A DNA stretch of 64,000 bases from Streptomyces sp. NRRL S-646 (GTDB taxonomy: Bacteria > Actinomycetota > Actinomycetes > Streptomycetales > Streptomycetaceae): the NCBI RefSeq assembly GCF_000720765.1, contig NZ_JODC01000009.1, positions 372,001 to 436,000 on the forward strand. Reading direction: 5' to 3'. Of the stretch, positions 43,979 through 52,220 are shown one piece after another (position 1 is the first letter of the stretch; every line of letters starts with the position of its first letter). A program made the translations under genes and the position numbers. Below the pieces are notes generated by a model. That model made no database searches. It saw only the letters and a list, made by a program, of their open reading frames with translations, and was not told the DNA's origin.

Positions 43979-44749
43979 TCAGGCGTACGGGTCGAAGGCG
44001 ATGCCCGTCGGCTTGGCCTTGTTCAGGTGGTCGGCGAACTTGGAGTCCTGGAGCGGGAAGTTCGCGCTGCCCCAGTCGGAGGCGTTCAGCTTGTCCCGCA
44101 GGCCGGTGGCCAGGTTGGCCCAGCTGAGCAGGTTCTCCTGGTGCCAGGCACCGGTGTCGTTCTCCGGCGTCTCACCCCACTTGGCGAAGCGGAAGGCGTG
44201 GGTGGACGCGCCGTCCTTGTGGTAGACGGCCTCGACGCGCTGCCCGCTCATCGGGACGTCGGCGATCGGGTGGGTGCTGAAGCCGCCGTGCGCGGAGGCG
44301 GACAGATACGCCGGGGTGGATGCGCCGTCCTGGACCCAGACGACCATGCACTCCCAGTCGTGGCGGTGGCCTATGCCCGGGGAGGCCTCGTCCTTCTCGA
44401 AGTAGCTGGCGTAGATGATCCCGCACCAGCCGTTGTTGCACTTGGACCGCGAGTAGGTGTTGGCGTTGCCGAGGTGGCCGGAGCGGCACTCGCCGGTGAT
44501 CGGGCCGGTCGGCTTCAGACCGCCGTTGAGGTTGCCGCTCGGGTCGATCGCGGCGGCCGGGTAGCAGCTGTCCGTGTCGTAGTCGTAGACCGGCTCGAAG
44601 TTCTTCTCGAACGAGGTCGCGTTCTCGGGCAGGTTCTGCAGCACACCGGCGGAGGCGCTGCCCGCGAGGGCGAGGGTGGCGGCGCTGCCCGCGACGGCGG
44701 CGGCCCGGGCGAGGCGGAAGGTCCTTGCGCTGCTGGCTGCTCTGGGCAT
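43979..44749 (-). CDS. Secreted NPP1 (necrosis and ethylene-inducing, NLP) protein
   Basis: 256 residues with a signal peptide (FRLARAAAVAGSAATLALAGSASAG, cleavage near residue 36). The mature protein has the NLP cytolysin hallmarks: the heptapeptide GHRHDWE that binds the metal in the active cleft, preceded by IIYASYFEKDE and followed by VVWVQDG. Four Cys are visible (DSCYPAAA, GECRSGH, KCNNGWCG). NLPs bind plant glycosylinositol phosphorylceramides and permeabilise dicot membranes; bacterial members may be saprophytic. ATG 44749 is chosen over the upstream frame because GGAG stands seven bases before it and the signal peptide begins there. Confidence 0.92.
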   Translation of the reverse strand: MPRAASSARTFRLARAAAVAGSAATLALAGSASAGVLQNLPENATSFEKNFEPVYDYDTDSCYPAAAIDPSGNLNGGLKPTGPITGECRSGHLGNANTYSRSKCNNGWCGIIYASYFEKDEASPGIGHRHDWECMVVWVQDGASTPAYLSASAHGGFSTHPIADVPMSGQRVEAVYHKDGASTHAFRFAKWGETPENDTGAWHQENLLSWANLATGLRDKLNASDWGSANFPLQDSKFADHLNKAKPTGIAFDPYA

Positions 44750-44826
44750 GGGGGGCTCCAGTCGACGGTCCACTCGTTCCGGACATGACATCCGGAAGGC
44801 TGGGAGAAGACTGGCAAGTTGAGAGT

Positions 44827-45024
44827 TCAATGGAAGGGCTTTCCGTCAAACACGAGACGGATTTTCACCGAACTGATCAACGTCGGGCAGCGGTCGGCAG
44901 GGTGAACCTGCACAACGGGCTCGGCGGCGGGCGAGGAGGTCAGCGCGGGCGCCGCGATCGCTGCGACCAGGGCGGACGAGACGAATGCAGACAGGCCGAG
45001 ATGGCGAAGGATGCTGCCGTACAC
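44827..45024 (-). CDS. Possible small secreted peptide
   Basis: A 65-codon frame from GTG 45024: ILRHLGLSAFVSSALVAAI is a plausible signal segment, then APALTSSPAAEPVVQVHPADRC and a short tail ending DGKPFH. GAGGAG lies 11 bases upstream, a little far. It is divergent from the nSTAND gene and upstream of NPP1. Together with its surroundings it fills the otherwise gene-free stretch 44750-45220. Evidence is limited to signal-peptide-like composition and position. Confidence 0.4.
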   Translation of the reverse strand: MYGSILRHLGLSAFVSSALVAAIAAPALTSSPAAEPVVQVHPADRCPTLISSVKIRLVFDGKPFH

Positions 45025-45099
45025 GGGGTGCTGTTCTCCTCGCTGGTGACGTCACCGCCGAGGCTCGCAACCGGAACGTTGATTGGCACGTCGCTTTTG

Positions 45100-45121
45100 T
45101 CACAGCGATCAATTGCTGTGA
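45100..45121. promoter_or_regulatory. Inverted repeat upstream of the nSTAND gene
   Basis: TCACAGC-GATCAATT-GCTGTGA, perfect 7-bp arms, lies 100 bp before the nSTAND start in an A/T-richer patch between divergent genes. A dimeric repressor or the nSTAND protein's own HTH could bind here. Confidence 0.45.
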
Positions 45122-45171
45122 ACCGGTTCCGAGTTATTTGTCCGGACGTTAGGTTGTCGTTTCTCCGGGCG

Positions 45172-45193
45172 CGTACGAAAGCCGTACGAAAGC
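45172..45193. repeat. 11-bp tandem duplication before the nSTAND gene
   Basis: CGTACGAAAGC occurs twice in tandem, exactly one helical turn apart, 28 bp before the GTG start and close to where a promoter or 5' leader would be. Confidence 0.5.
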
Positions 45194-45220
45194 CGCCAGT
45201 GGTGCAGAGGGGAGGGCGCT

Positions 45221-48200
45221 GTGGGCCGACCCGAAAGACCCGTGGATCCCGATGACGGTCCCGTGCAACGCCTCGCGCATCAACTGCGCGAGCTGCGCAG
45301 GGCCGCGGGCAGCCCCTCGTACCGGGCGATGGCCCGGACCGCCGGGTACGCCGCGACGACGCTCTCGCAGGCCGCGGCCGGAGAGCGCTTGCCTTCGCTC
45401 GCCGTCGTCCGCGGGTACGCCTGCGCGTGCGGGGCGGATCCCGCCGAGTGGGAGGCCCGCTGGAAGGAGGCCGAGGCCGAGGAGGCAGGGACGGCGCGCG
45501 AGGAGGACCGGGAGGTGCCGCCGCCGTACCGGGGCCTCACCCGGTTCGAGCCGGACGACCGGCAGCTCTTCTTCGGCCGGGACCGGCTGGTCGACGAGCT
45601 GAACCGGCTGGTGTGCGACCACCGGTTCGCGGTGCTGTTCGGGGCTTCGGGCAGCGGAAAGTCGTCCCTGCTCAGGGCCGGTCTCATCCCGCGGCTCAGG
45701 GACGAGATCGGGACCCGCGGCCGACCGGCGGTGCTGCGCGTCCTCACTCCCGGGGACCGGCCCGCGCAGACCTACGGCCATCTGCTCACGCCCGCCGAGG
45801 GCGACCCCGAGAGCTGGGTGGTGGTCGACCAGTTCGAGGAGGTCTTCACCCTCTGCAGGGACCGCGCCGAGCGCGCCCGCTTCCTCGACCTGCTGCTCGC
45901 CGCCCGCGACCCGGACCGTCGGCTGAAGGTCCTCATCGCCGTACGGGCCGACTTCTACGCCCGCTGCGCCGAGCACCGCGGCCTGGCGGACGCTCTGTCC
46001 GGCGCCGGACTCCTGGTCGGCCCGATGACCGCCGACGAGCTGCGCGAGGCGGTGGTCGGACCGGCGCAGGCGGTCGGGCACCTGGTGGAGCGGGAACTGA
46101 CCGCGAAGATCGTCGAGGAGGTCCTCGACCAGCCCGGCGGCCTGCCGATGCTCTCGCACGCCCTGCTGGAGACCTGGCGCCGGCGCAAGGGCCGGATGCT
46201 GACCCTGGCCGCGTACGAGGCGGCCGGTGGCGTGCGCGGCGCGATCGCGGCGAGCGCCGAGGAGGTGTACGGGCAGCTCACCGCACCGCAGCGGGGCACG
46301 GCCCGCCATCTGCTGCTGCGCATGATCGAGCCGGGCCGCGGCACCGTCGACACCCGCCGCCCCCTCACCCGTTCAGAACTCGACGAGTGGGCCGACCCCG
46401 ACGTCCCGGTGGTGGTGGAGCGGCTGGCCCGGGCGCGGCTGCTGACCGCCGACGAGGAGGGCGTCCACCTCGCCCACGAGGCACTGATCACCTGCTGGCC
46501 GCGGCTGCAGGGCTGGATCGAGCAGGACCGCGAGCGGCTGCTGAGGCACCGGGCGCTGACCGAGGACGCCCGCACCTGGCTGGAGCACGACCGCGACCCC
46601 GGCGCCCTGTACCGGGGCAGCCGGCTCGAGCGCGCCGAGGAGCACTTCCCGGATCCCGCGCAGGAGCCGTCGCTGACCGCGACGGAACGGGAGTTCCTGA
46701 CCGCCGCGTTCGCTGCCCGCGACGCGGAACGCCGGGCCGCCGTCCGCTCGACGCGCCAGGCCCGCGCCGCGGTCGGCGTGCTGTCGGCCGTCCTCGCGAT
46801 CGCCCTGGTTGCCGGCCTGTCCGCGTGGACACAGAGCCGGGACAACGAGCGCCGGCGCACCGAGGACGCGGCCCGCCGGATCGCCTCCGTGTCGGACGGT
46901 CTGCGGACGACCGACCCGCACACCGCCCAGCTGCTCGGTGTCGCCGCCTGGCGCATGGCCCGCCTGCCGGAGACCCGCGGGGCGCTGCTGGGCGCGCTCG
47001 GGCAGCCGGAGGCGGACACCTTCAGCGACCCGGCGACGGGCGACGGAACCGTGCGCCACCTGACGGATTCCGGTCGCACGCTGCTCAGCGTCGACGGCCG
47101 CACCTGGCGCACCTGGGACGTGGCACACCACCGGCGCATCGCCTCCGGCCGGCTGCCCGTGGACGGCAGGGTGCAGGCGGCGAGCCCCGACGGACGGCTG
47201 CTGGCGGTCGCCGTGGACCACGGGGTACGGCTGTGGGACACGACCACCGGGCGATGGCGCGCCGACCGGCTGACGGGCAACGCGCTCGTCGATTTCAGCG
47301 GCGGCAGTTATGTCGTGACCGACCTGAACGACTCCGCGGTCCAGGTGCGCTCGGCCGCGGACGGCAGCCTGCGGTACCGGACGCAGGCGGCGACCTCGAA
47401 CGTCGTCGCGGTGAGCGCCGACGGCCGGCTGCTCGCGGTCTGCCCCGTCGGCGGCAGGGCACCGCAGGTACGGGATCTGAGCAGCGGGCGCATCGTGCAC
47501 GGGCACTGGGAGAAGGAGAGCGGAGCCTGCGGCGAGGACCGGTCGAACCTGGTCCTGGGCGGGGGCGGCGGGCAGCGGCTCGCCGCGGTGACCTCGACGG
47601 GGGTCCGCGTGTGGGACCTGAAGTCCGGGAAACGGCTGGCCGACCTCGCGGACACCGGCGTGAAGGCCCTCTCCTTCAGCAAGGACGGCAGGCTCCTGGC
47701 GACCGTGGACACCCGGGAGGTCCGGGTGTGGCGGCCGGAGAACGACGCCCCGCTCTTCAGGCACTTCCTGAACAACCAGCACCTGTACGGCACTCTGGCC
47801 TGGGACGACAAGCAGTCCGTGCTGCGCTATCTGGAGGGCGGCACCGTGCACTCGCTGTGGATCCCGGCCGCCGTCACCACCGACTGGCAGGACACCCCGC
47901 AGGACGACGTGCTGCTCAGCCCCGACGGCCGCACCCTCGCCACCGCCGAACGCACCGGCGACCACTACACCGTCCGGCTCCGCGACACCGCCGACGGCCG
48001 GCTGCTGCGCACCCTGCCCGCCCCGCCCGTCCCCGTCTCCCGCGACCCCTCCTCCCCGGTGGTCCCGGCGTACACGTTCTCTCTGCTGGCCTTCTCCTCC
48101 GACAGCGGGACGCTGGCGTACGGCGTCGCGGCCCCGGGCAGCGAGGTCTCCACGCAGCGCCTCACGGTCTGGGACCTCACCGGGCGCCGGGTCCGTACGA

Positions 48201-48979
48201 CGCTCGACCTCGCGACCGGGACATCGGCCGGAGCGGTGGTGACCATCGCCCTGGGCCGGGACGCCCGCACGCTCTACGCCGCCCGCACACCCGCCATCGG
48301 CACCTGCACCGACGAGATCTGGGACCTGGTGCACCACCACCGGACGGCTGTGGTGAAGTCCCTGTCCAGCCCTCACCTCGCCGTCAACGGCGACGGCAGC
48401 GTCCTGGCGGGTGACAACCGGGTCGCCACCCTGCCCGAGGGGCGCGTCACGGGCCGGAACCTGGTCCAGGGCGAGGACATCGGCGCACTCGCCTTCGCCG
48501 CGGACGGCTCGCTGCTGGCCGCGGGCGACGAGGCGGGCCGGGTGGCGCTGTGGGACCGGAAGGTGCGGCAGCGGTCGGGGATCCTGCCCAGCGTCTTCGC
48601 CGCCCTCCCCGAGAACATCGGCGACGCGGTCTTCGGCGACACCTCGGAGGCGGTCACCGCCCTCGCGGTCAGCCCCGACGGCACCACGCTCGCGGTCGGC
48701 GGCGAGGCGGGCAGCCTCCAGCTGTGGGACATCGCCACCCAGCAGCCGTTGGGCTCCCCCCTGACGACGTCCGGCGAGCAGATCGACACCGTCGCCTTCA
48801 GCGCCGACGGCGGCACGGTGTACGCGGGCAGTGCGCACGTACCGCTGCAGCGGTATTCCATCGATCCGGCGCGGGCGGTGGCGACGGTGTGCGCGCGAGC
48901 GGGGGGTGAGGGCCTGACCCGGGCGCAGTGGCGGACGTATCTGCCGGGCGTGGCGTACCGGAAGGTGTGCGGGGAGTGA
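45221..48979 (+). CDS. HTH-nSTAND NTPase-WD40 membrane protein
   Basis: 1252 residues. N-terminal XRE-like helix-turn-helix (about 15-80, LRELRRAAGSPSYRAMARTAGYAATTLSQAAAG in part), then a nSTAND1 NTPase: PPPYRGLTRFEPDD, FFGRDRLVDEL, Walker A GASGSGKSS (about 141-149), Walker B WVVVDQFEEVFTLC. A winged-helix/arm region follows to about 500, a transmembrane helix VGVLSAVLAIALVAGLSAW (about 519-538), and a C-terminal WD40 region (about 600-1240; HLTDSGRTLLSVDG, SPDGRLLAVAVDHGVRLWDT and later LAVSPDGTTLAVGGEAGSLQLWD). The STAND class acts as ligand-triggered switches in signalling, cell death or defence. GTG start with GGGAGGG four bases upstream. Neighbours give no partner enzyme. Confidence 0.9.
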   Translation: MGRPERPVDPDDGPVQRLAHQLRELRRAAGSPSYRAMARTAGYAATTLSQAAAGERLPSLAVVRGYACACGADPAEWEARWKEAEAEEAGTAREEDREVPPPYRGLTRFEPDDRQLFFGRDRLVDELNRLVCDHRFAVLFGASGSGKSSLLRAGLIPRLRDEIGTRGRPAVLRVLTPGDRPAQTYGHLLTPAEGDPESWVVVDQFEEVFTLCRDRAERARFLDLLLAARDPDRRLKVLIAVRADFYARCAEHRGLADALSGAGLLVGPMTADELREAVVGPAQAVGHLVERELTAKIVEEVLDQPGGLPMLSHALLETWRRRKGRMLTLAAYEAAGGVRGAIAASAEEVYGQLTAPQRGTARHLLLRMIEPGRGTVDTRRPLTRSELDEWADPDVPVVVERLARARLLTADEEGVHLAHEALITCWPRLQGWIEQDRERLLRHRALTEDARTWLEHDRDPGALYRGSRLERAEEHFPDPAQEPSLTATEREFLTAAFAARDAERRAAVRSTRQARAAVGVLSAVLAIALVAGLSAWTQSRDNERRRTEDAARRIASVSDGLRTTDPHTAQLLGVAAWRMARLPETRGALLGALGQPEADTFSDPATGDGTVRHLTDSGRTLLSVDGRTWRTWDVAHHRRIASGRLPVDGRVQAASPDGRLLAVAVDHGVRLWDTTTGRWRADRLTGNALVDFSGGSYVVTDLNDSAVQVRSAADGSLRYRTQAATSNVVAVSADGRLLAVCPVGGRAPQVRDLSSGRIVHGHWEKESGACGEDRSNLVLGGGGGQRLAAVTSTGVRVWDLKSGKRLADLADTGVKALSFSKDGRLLATVDTREVRVWRPENDAPLFRHFLNNQHLYGTLAWDDKQSVLRYLEGGTVHSLWIPAAVTTDWQDTPQDDVLLSPDGRTLATAERTGDHYTVRLRDTADGRLLRTLPAPPVPVSRDPSSPVVPAYTFSLLAFSSDSGTLAYGVAAPGSEVSTQRLTVWDLTGRRVRTTLDLATGTSAGAVVTIALGRDARTLYAARTPAIGTCTDEIWDLVHHHRTAVVKSLSSPHLAVNGDGSVLAGDNRVATLPEGRVTGRNLVQGEDIGALAFAADGSLLAAGDEAGRVALWDRKVRQRSGILPSVFAALPENIGDAVFGDTSEAVTALAVSPDGTTLAVGGEAGSLQLWDIATQQPLGSPLTTSGEQIDTVAFSADGGTVYAGSAHVPLQRYSIDPARAVATVCARAGGEGLTRAQWRTYLPGVAYRKVCGE

Positions 48980-49106
48980 CACCCGGTGATCGAGCGGCGA
49001 TTGATTGGATTGATTACCCTGATGAAATGGGTGCCGGAACAATTCTGCAGCCCAGATCATCATCCCGTCGCTGCACCCCACACAGCCTCGACGGGAGAAC
49101 CCCCAC

Positions 49107-49766
49107 ATGAAGCTCCAGAAGCCCGGCCGCGGAAAGCTGGCCGCCCTCGCCCCCGCCCTCGCTCTCCTGGTGATCCCCTTCTGCGCGGGGACCGCCAGCG
49201 CCAACACCACCCCCGGCTGGGGTGACGACGCGCCGGACGTGATCTGGGACTGCAACAACAACAATGCCGATTCGTGCCAGTACCACGAGCAGGACGCCTT
49301 CACCGAACTCGGCAAGCGGCGCCAGGCCTCCAACGTGATCAGCAACTGCGCCAGCAACCAGCCCGTGACCCTCACCCGTACCGACACCAACACCACGAGC
49401 ACCGAGTACGCCTTCGAGCAGTCGACGTCCGTGGAGGTGTCCACCGGCTTCAGCGACACGTTCGAGGCCGGGATGAAGGCCAGCGATTCGCAGTCGGAGA
49501 CCTGGAAGGTGGGCAGTGCCCACACCGCGACCGAGACCCACACCTCGACCATCCCGGCCGGCCAGCGGGGCGCCTGGTGGTTCGCGCCGTACGTCCACCA
49601 CTCCCAGGGCTGGCTGGAGGTCCACTACGGCAGTCGCAACCACGGCCACTACATCTGGTACTACGGCAACAACGGCGGCCTCCCGGGCATCGACGTCCAG
49701 ACCCCGGTCTTCCTCTCAAACGGCGAGCTGAAGGGCAACTGGTACTGGGCGACCTGGAACTGCTGA
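49107..49766 (+). CDS. Secreted protein with aerolysin/ETX-MTX2-like beta-rich region
   Basis: 219 residues with a signal peptide (RGKLAALAPALALLVIPFCAGTASA, cut near residue 32). The mature part has two early Cys (IWDCNNNN, SCQYH), then a long Ser/Thr-rich alternating stretch: NQPVTLTRTDTNTTSTEYAF, EQSTSVEVSTGFSDTFEAGM, SAHTATETHTSTIPAGQRGAWWF. This amphipathic pattern is typical of the membrane-inserting hairpin region of aerolysin-type pore-forming proteins. The C-terminal part is aromatic-rich (GWLEVHYGSRNHGHYIWYYG) and ends in Cys. The pore-forming assignment is inference from pattern; family not confirmed. No ribosome site stronger than GGGAG. Confidence 0.72.
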   Translation: MKLQKPGRGKLAALAPALALLVIPFCAGTASANTTPGWGDDAPDVIWDCNNNNADSCQYHEQDAFTELGKRRQASNVISNCASNQPVTLTRTDTNTTSTEYAFEQSTSVEVSTGFSDTFEAGMKASDSQSETWKVGSAHTATETHTSTIPAGQRGAWWFAPYVHHSQGWLEVHYGSRNHGHYIWYYGNNGGLPGIDVQTPVFLSNGELKGNWYWATWNC

Positions 49767-49769
49767 CCA

Positions 49770-49922
49770 CTAGCCCCCGTGGTGTACCTGCTGCACCTGG
49801 GCGGCCGGCCCCGTGTCGGCCGCCTTGGCCGGGCCCGCGTTGGCCGCCAGGACCAGGGCGGCCACTGCGACGAGGGCTGCGCCGAACCCTCGGGCGTAAC
49901 GCTCGGAGATGTGTCGGAGCAC
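49770..49922 (-). CDS. Small exported peptide divergent from the HTH-TPR regulator
   Basis: A 50-residue frame from GTG 49922 with GAGAGG five bases upstream. It encodes a basic start (LRHISERYARG), a hydrophobic core FGAALVAVAALVLAAN, a signal-peptidase-like AGPAKA-A and a short mature tail DTGPAAQVQQVHHGG. Size and layout fit a pro-peptide pheromone. It is divergent from the HTH-TPR regulator gene with 108 bp between starts containing a dyad. It is convergent with and almost touching the aerolysin-like gene (stops 3 bp apart). Confidence 0.62.
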   Translation of the reverse strand: MLRHISERYARGFGAALVAVAALVLAANAGPAKAADTGPAAQVQQVHHGG

Positions 49923-49956
49923 GGCAACCTCTCAACAGCGTCTCAACAGGTTTGTA

Positions 49957-49982
49957 TTAAACGCACTTAAGACGCCGTTTAA
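49957..49982. promoter_or_regulatory. Dyad TTAAACG-N12-CGTTTAA between peptide and regulator genes
   Basis: Perfect 7-bp arms in a distinctly A/T-rich stretch midway between the two divergent starts; TTTGTATTAAACGC could also supply a -10 for the peptide gene. Likely operator of the HTH-TPR protein. Next to it CTCAACAG is repeated at an 11-bp period (49931-49949). Confidence 0.55.
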
Positions 49983-50030
49983 CGTAGGGGTCGACGGGGG
50001 CCAACGGCAAGAGGTTCAGGGGGAGTTGTC

Positions 50031-51377
50031 GTGTCGGACCGTGACGATCCGGTGACCATCGGTCGCAGAGTCCAGCAGTTGCGGTCCGAGCGCGGGCTCA
50101 CCCAACGCCAGTTGGCTGAGCCCGCCTACACCCCCGCCTACATCTCCACCCTGGAGGCCGGCCGGGTCCGCCCCTCCGAGGAGGCGCTGCGGCACATCGC
50201 CGAACGCCTCGGGATCGCCTACGAGGAGCTGGTCACCGGACGTCCGGCCCGCCTCGCCACCGATCTGCGCCTCAGACTGACCGAGGCGCAGCGCACGCTC
50301 GCCGGCGGCGAGGCCGAGCAGGCGGCGGAGCAGTACGCCGCGCTGCTCGCCGAGGCCGAGAGCCACGAACTCGTCGACGTCCAGGCGATCGCCCTGCTCG
50401 GGCTCGGCGAGTGCGCCCTGGACACCGGAGAGCTGACGGCCGCCAGGGAGTACTTCGAGGGCTCCGAGCGCGCACTCGCCGACGTACCGCTGCCGGCCCG
50501 CGTACCCGCCCTGCGCGGGCGGGCCGTCTCCCACTACCTGGCCGGTGAACTCCGCTACGCCGTCTACCTGCTGGAGTCCGCCCTCGACGAGCTGAACCGC
50601 AGCGGACTGCACGACCCGGATGCGCTGCTCCTCCTCTACGCCAGCGTCATCGGCCCCTACATGGACATGGGCGCCCAGGCCCGCGCCGCCCAGGCCGCCG
50701 AGTTCGCGCTCGCCCTCGCCCCGCAGGCGGGGGACCCCGCGCTCGTCGCCCGTATGCACCGCTCGGTGGCCCGCACCCTGCTCGCCGAGGGCCGCATCGC
50801 CGAGGCCGACGCCTCCCTCGCCAAGGCAGCCGAGCTGTACCGCACCCTCCAGCTCCGCACCGAACTGGCCAACTGCCACTGGATGCGCGGCTACGTGTAC
50901 GCCCAGAACGGCCAACTCGACCATGCCGAGGGCGAGTTGAGGCAGGCCCTCGACATGCTCTCCGCGGGGCGCGCCGCCCTCTACAGCAGCCAGGTCGCCG
51001 TCGAGCTCGCCGACGTACTGCACCGGCGCGGCAAGTCCGACGAGGCCGCGGCCCTCCTGCACGACGTGCTCAGCGACGCTCTCGGCCCCGAACGCGGCGC
51101 CCTGCACTCCGCCGCGGCCCACCGGCTGCTCGGCATCATCGCCGAGGACGCCGGCGACACGGAGGCCGCCGAGGAGCACTACGTCCGTGCCCTGAGCATG
51201 CTGGAGAGGGCGGGCGCGGCCGGTGACCTGGCCGACCTGTGCCGGCTGCTCGGCGATCTGCTGCGCCGTACCGGCCGGGTGGAGGCGGCCCTGGACGCGT
51301 ACCGCACGGGGCTCGGCCACCGTACGGCCCCCGGCACCACGACCCTCGGCCCCGCACCCGCACAGCCTCCTCTGTGA
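50031..51377 (+). CDS. HTH-TPR (RRNPP-like) transcriptional regulator
   Basis: 448 residues: an XRE helix-turn-helix at the N-terminus (about 8-65; LRSERGLTQRQLAEPAYTPAYISTLEAGRVRPSEEALRHIA in part) followed by about nine tetratricopeptide-type helix pairs (about 75-430; ALLGLGECALDTGELTAAREYF, ARTLLAEGRIAEADASLAKA, MRGYVYAQNGQLDHAEGEL, LGIIAEDAGDTEAAEEHY). This is the architecture of the RRNPP peptide-pheromone receptors of Firmicutes and of several actinobacterial developmental regulators. GTG 50031 is preceded by AGGGGGA. A tiny exported peptide is encoded divergently with a dyad between, which makes peptide sensing a reasonable hypothesis. Followed by a GAF-ANTAR gene. Confidence 0.85.
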   Translation: MSDRDDPVTIGRRVQQLRSERGLTQRQLAEPAYTPAYISTLEAGRVRPSEEALRHIAERLGIAYEELVTGRPARLATDLRLRLTEAQRTLAGGEAEQAAEQYAALLAEAESHELVDVQAIALLGLGECALDTGELTAAREYFEGSERALADVPLPARVPALRGRAVSHYLAGELRYAVYLLESALDELNRSGLHDPDALLLLYASVIGPYMDMGAQARAAQAAEFALALAPQAGDPALVARMHRSVARTLLAEGRIAEADASLAKAAELYRTLQLRTELANCHWMRGYVYAQNGQLDHAEGELRQALDMLSAGRAALYSSQVAVELADVLHRRGKSDEAAALLHDVLSDALGPERGALHSAAAHRLLGIIAEDAGDTEAAEEHYVRALSMLERAGAAGDLADLCRLLGDLLRRTGRVEAALDAYRTGLGHRTAPGTTTLGPAPAQPPL

Positions 51378-51477
51378 CCGGTCCCGGGGTCGGCAGGCGG
51401 ACGGCGTTTCGCCCCCCGGGGCAGGGGTAGTCGGGCAGCGTCCCCGGATGCAGGCCACGCTGCGATCGGAGGAGGCG

Positions 51478-52188
51478 ATGGCCGTGGACGCAGTAAGGGC
51501 CATCGACGTGATCGCCGAGGTGGTGCGCGATGCCCGGCCCGGGGAGACACCTGCCCGGTTGTGTGCGGCGGCGGTGAAGCTGCTGCCGGTCGTCGGCGCG
51601 AGTGTGTCGCTGCGCAGCAGCGGAATGTCCCTCCGGCTCGCCGCGAACAACTCCATGGCCTCGTATCTCGCGGAGCTCCAGGCCACCCTCGGTGACGGCC
51701 CGTGGCTGTGCGCCTACGAGAGCGGCGCCCCCGTGCTCGCCTGCGACCTGACCGCCGGCCGGAACATGCACCGCTGGCCGCTGTTCGCCCGGCAGGCGAC
51801 GGCCGTCGGCGTCCAGGCCGTGTACTCGATGCCGCTGGGCAGCGACGACGGCCTGACGGTGGGCACCCTCGACCTCTACCGCGACACCCCGGGCGAACTG
51901 ACCGAGGACGAGCTGCGCCGTGCACAGCTGCTGGCCGCCGTCATGACGCTGGCCCTGACGACCCTGCCGCGGGAGGAGAGCGGCAGTGGCGAGGAGGCCT
52001 GGCTGGGCGGTCTGGCCACCGAACACGACGAGGTCTACCAGGCCATCGGCATGCTCATGGCGCAGCTCGGCGTCGACGCCGACGAGGCGTCGGCCCGGCT
52101 GCGCGCCCGCGCCTTCGCGCAGGGCCGCACCGCCCTCGAGGTGGCGCACGACGTGGTCTCGCACCGGGAGAGACTGGACGGCGACTGA
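51478..52188 (+). CDS. GAF-ANTAR RNA-binding antiterminator-type regulator
   Basis: 236 residues: GAF sensor domain (about 10-150; ASVSLRSSGMSLRLAANNSMA, ACDLTAGRNMHRWPLFARQAT, VYSMPLGSDDGLTVGTLDLYRD) and C-terminal three-helix ANTAR domain (about 178-230; EVYQAIGMLMAQLGVDADEASARLRARAFAQGRT in part, with the invariant Ala and hydrophobic pattern). ANTAR proteins bind paired hexaloop hairpins in RNA and prevent termination. Start ATG 51478 has GGAGGA directly before it; an in-frame ATG at 51448 has none. Targets unknown. Confidence 0.88.
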   Translation: MAVDAVRAIDVIAEVVRDARPGETPARLCAAAVKLLPVVGASVSLRSSGMSLRLAANNSMASYLAELQATLGDGPWLCAYESGAPVLACDLTAGRNMHRWPLFARQATAVGVQAVYSMPLGSDDGLTVGTLDLYRDTPGELTEDELRRAQLLAAVMTLALTTLPREESGSGEEAWLGGLATEHDEVYQAIGMLMAQLGVDADEASARLRARAFAQGRTALEVAHDVVSHRERLDGD

Positions 52189-52220
52189 GCGACCGTGGAC
52201 CGGATCCCTATGATCACGGC

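Noticed and set aside
44817..45255. Plus-strand frame opposite the small peptide frame upstream of nSTAND
   Set aside because: No ribosome site, mixed composition and no motif; runs into the nSTAND start in another frame.
46373..49552. Very long open frame on the minus strand opposite the nSTAND gene
   Set aside because: Low-complexity Arg/Gly/Ala composition, no family motifs, and it crosses two well-supported plus-strand genes; high-GC shadow frame.
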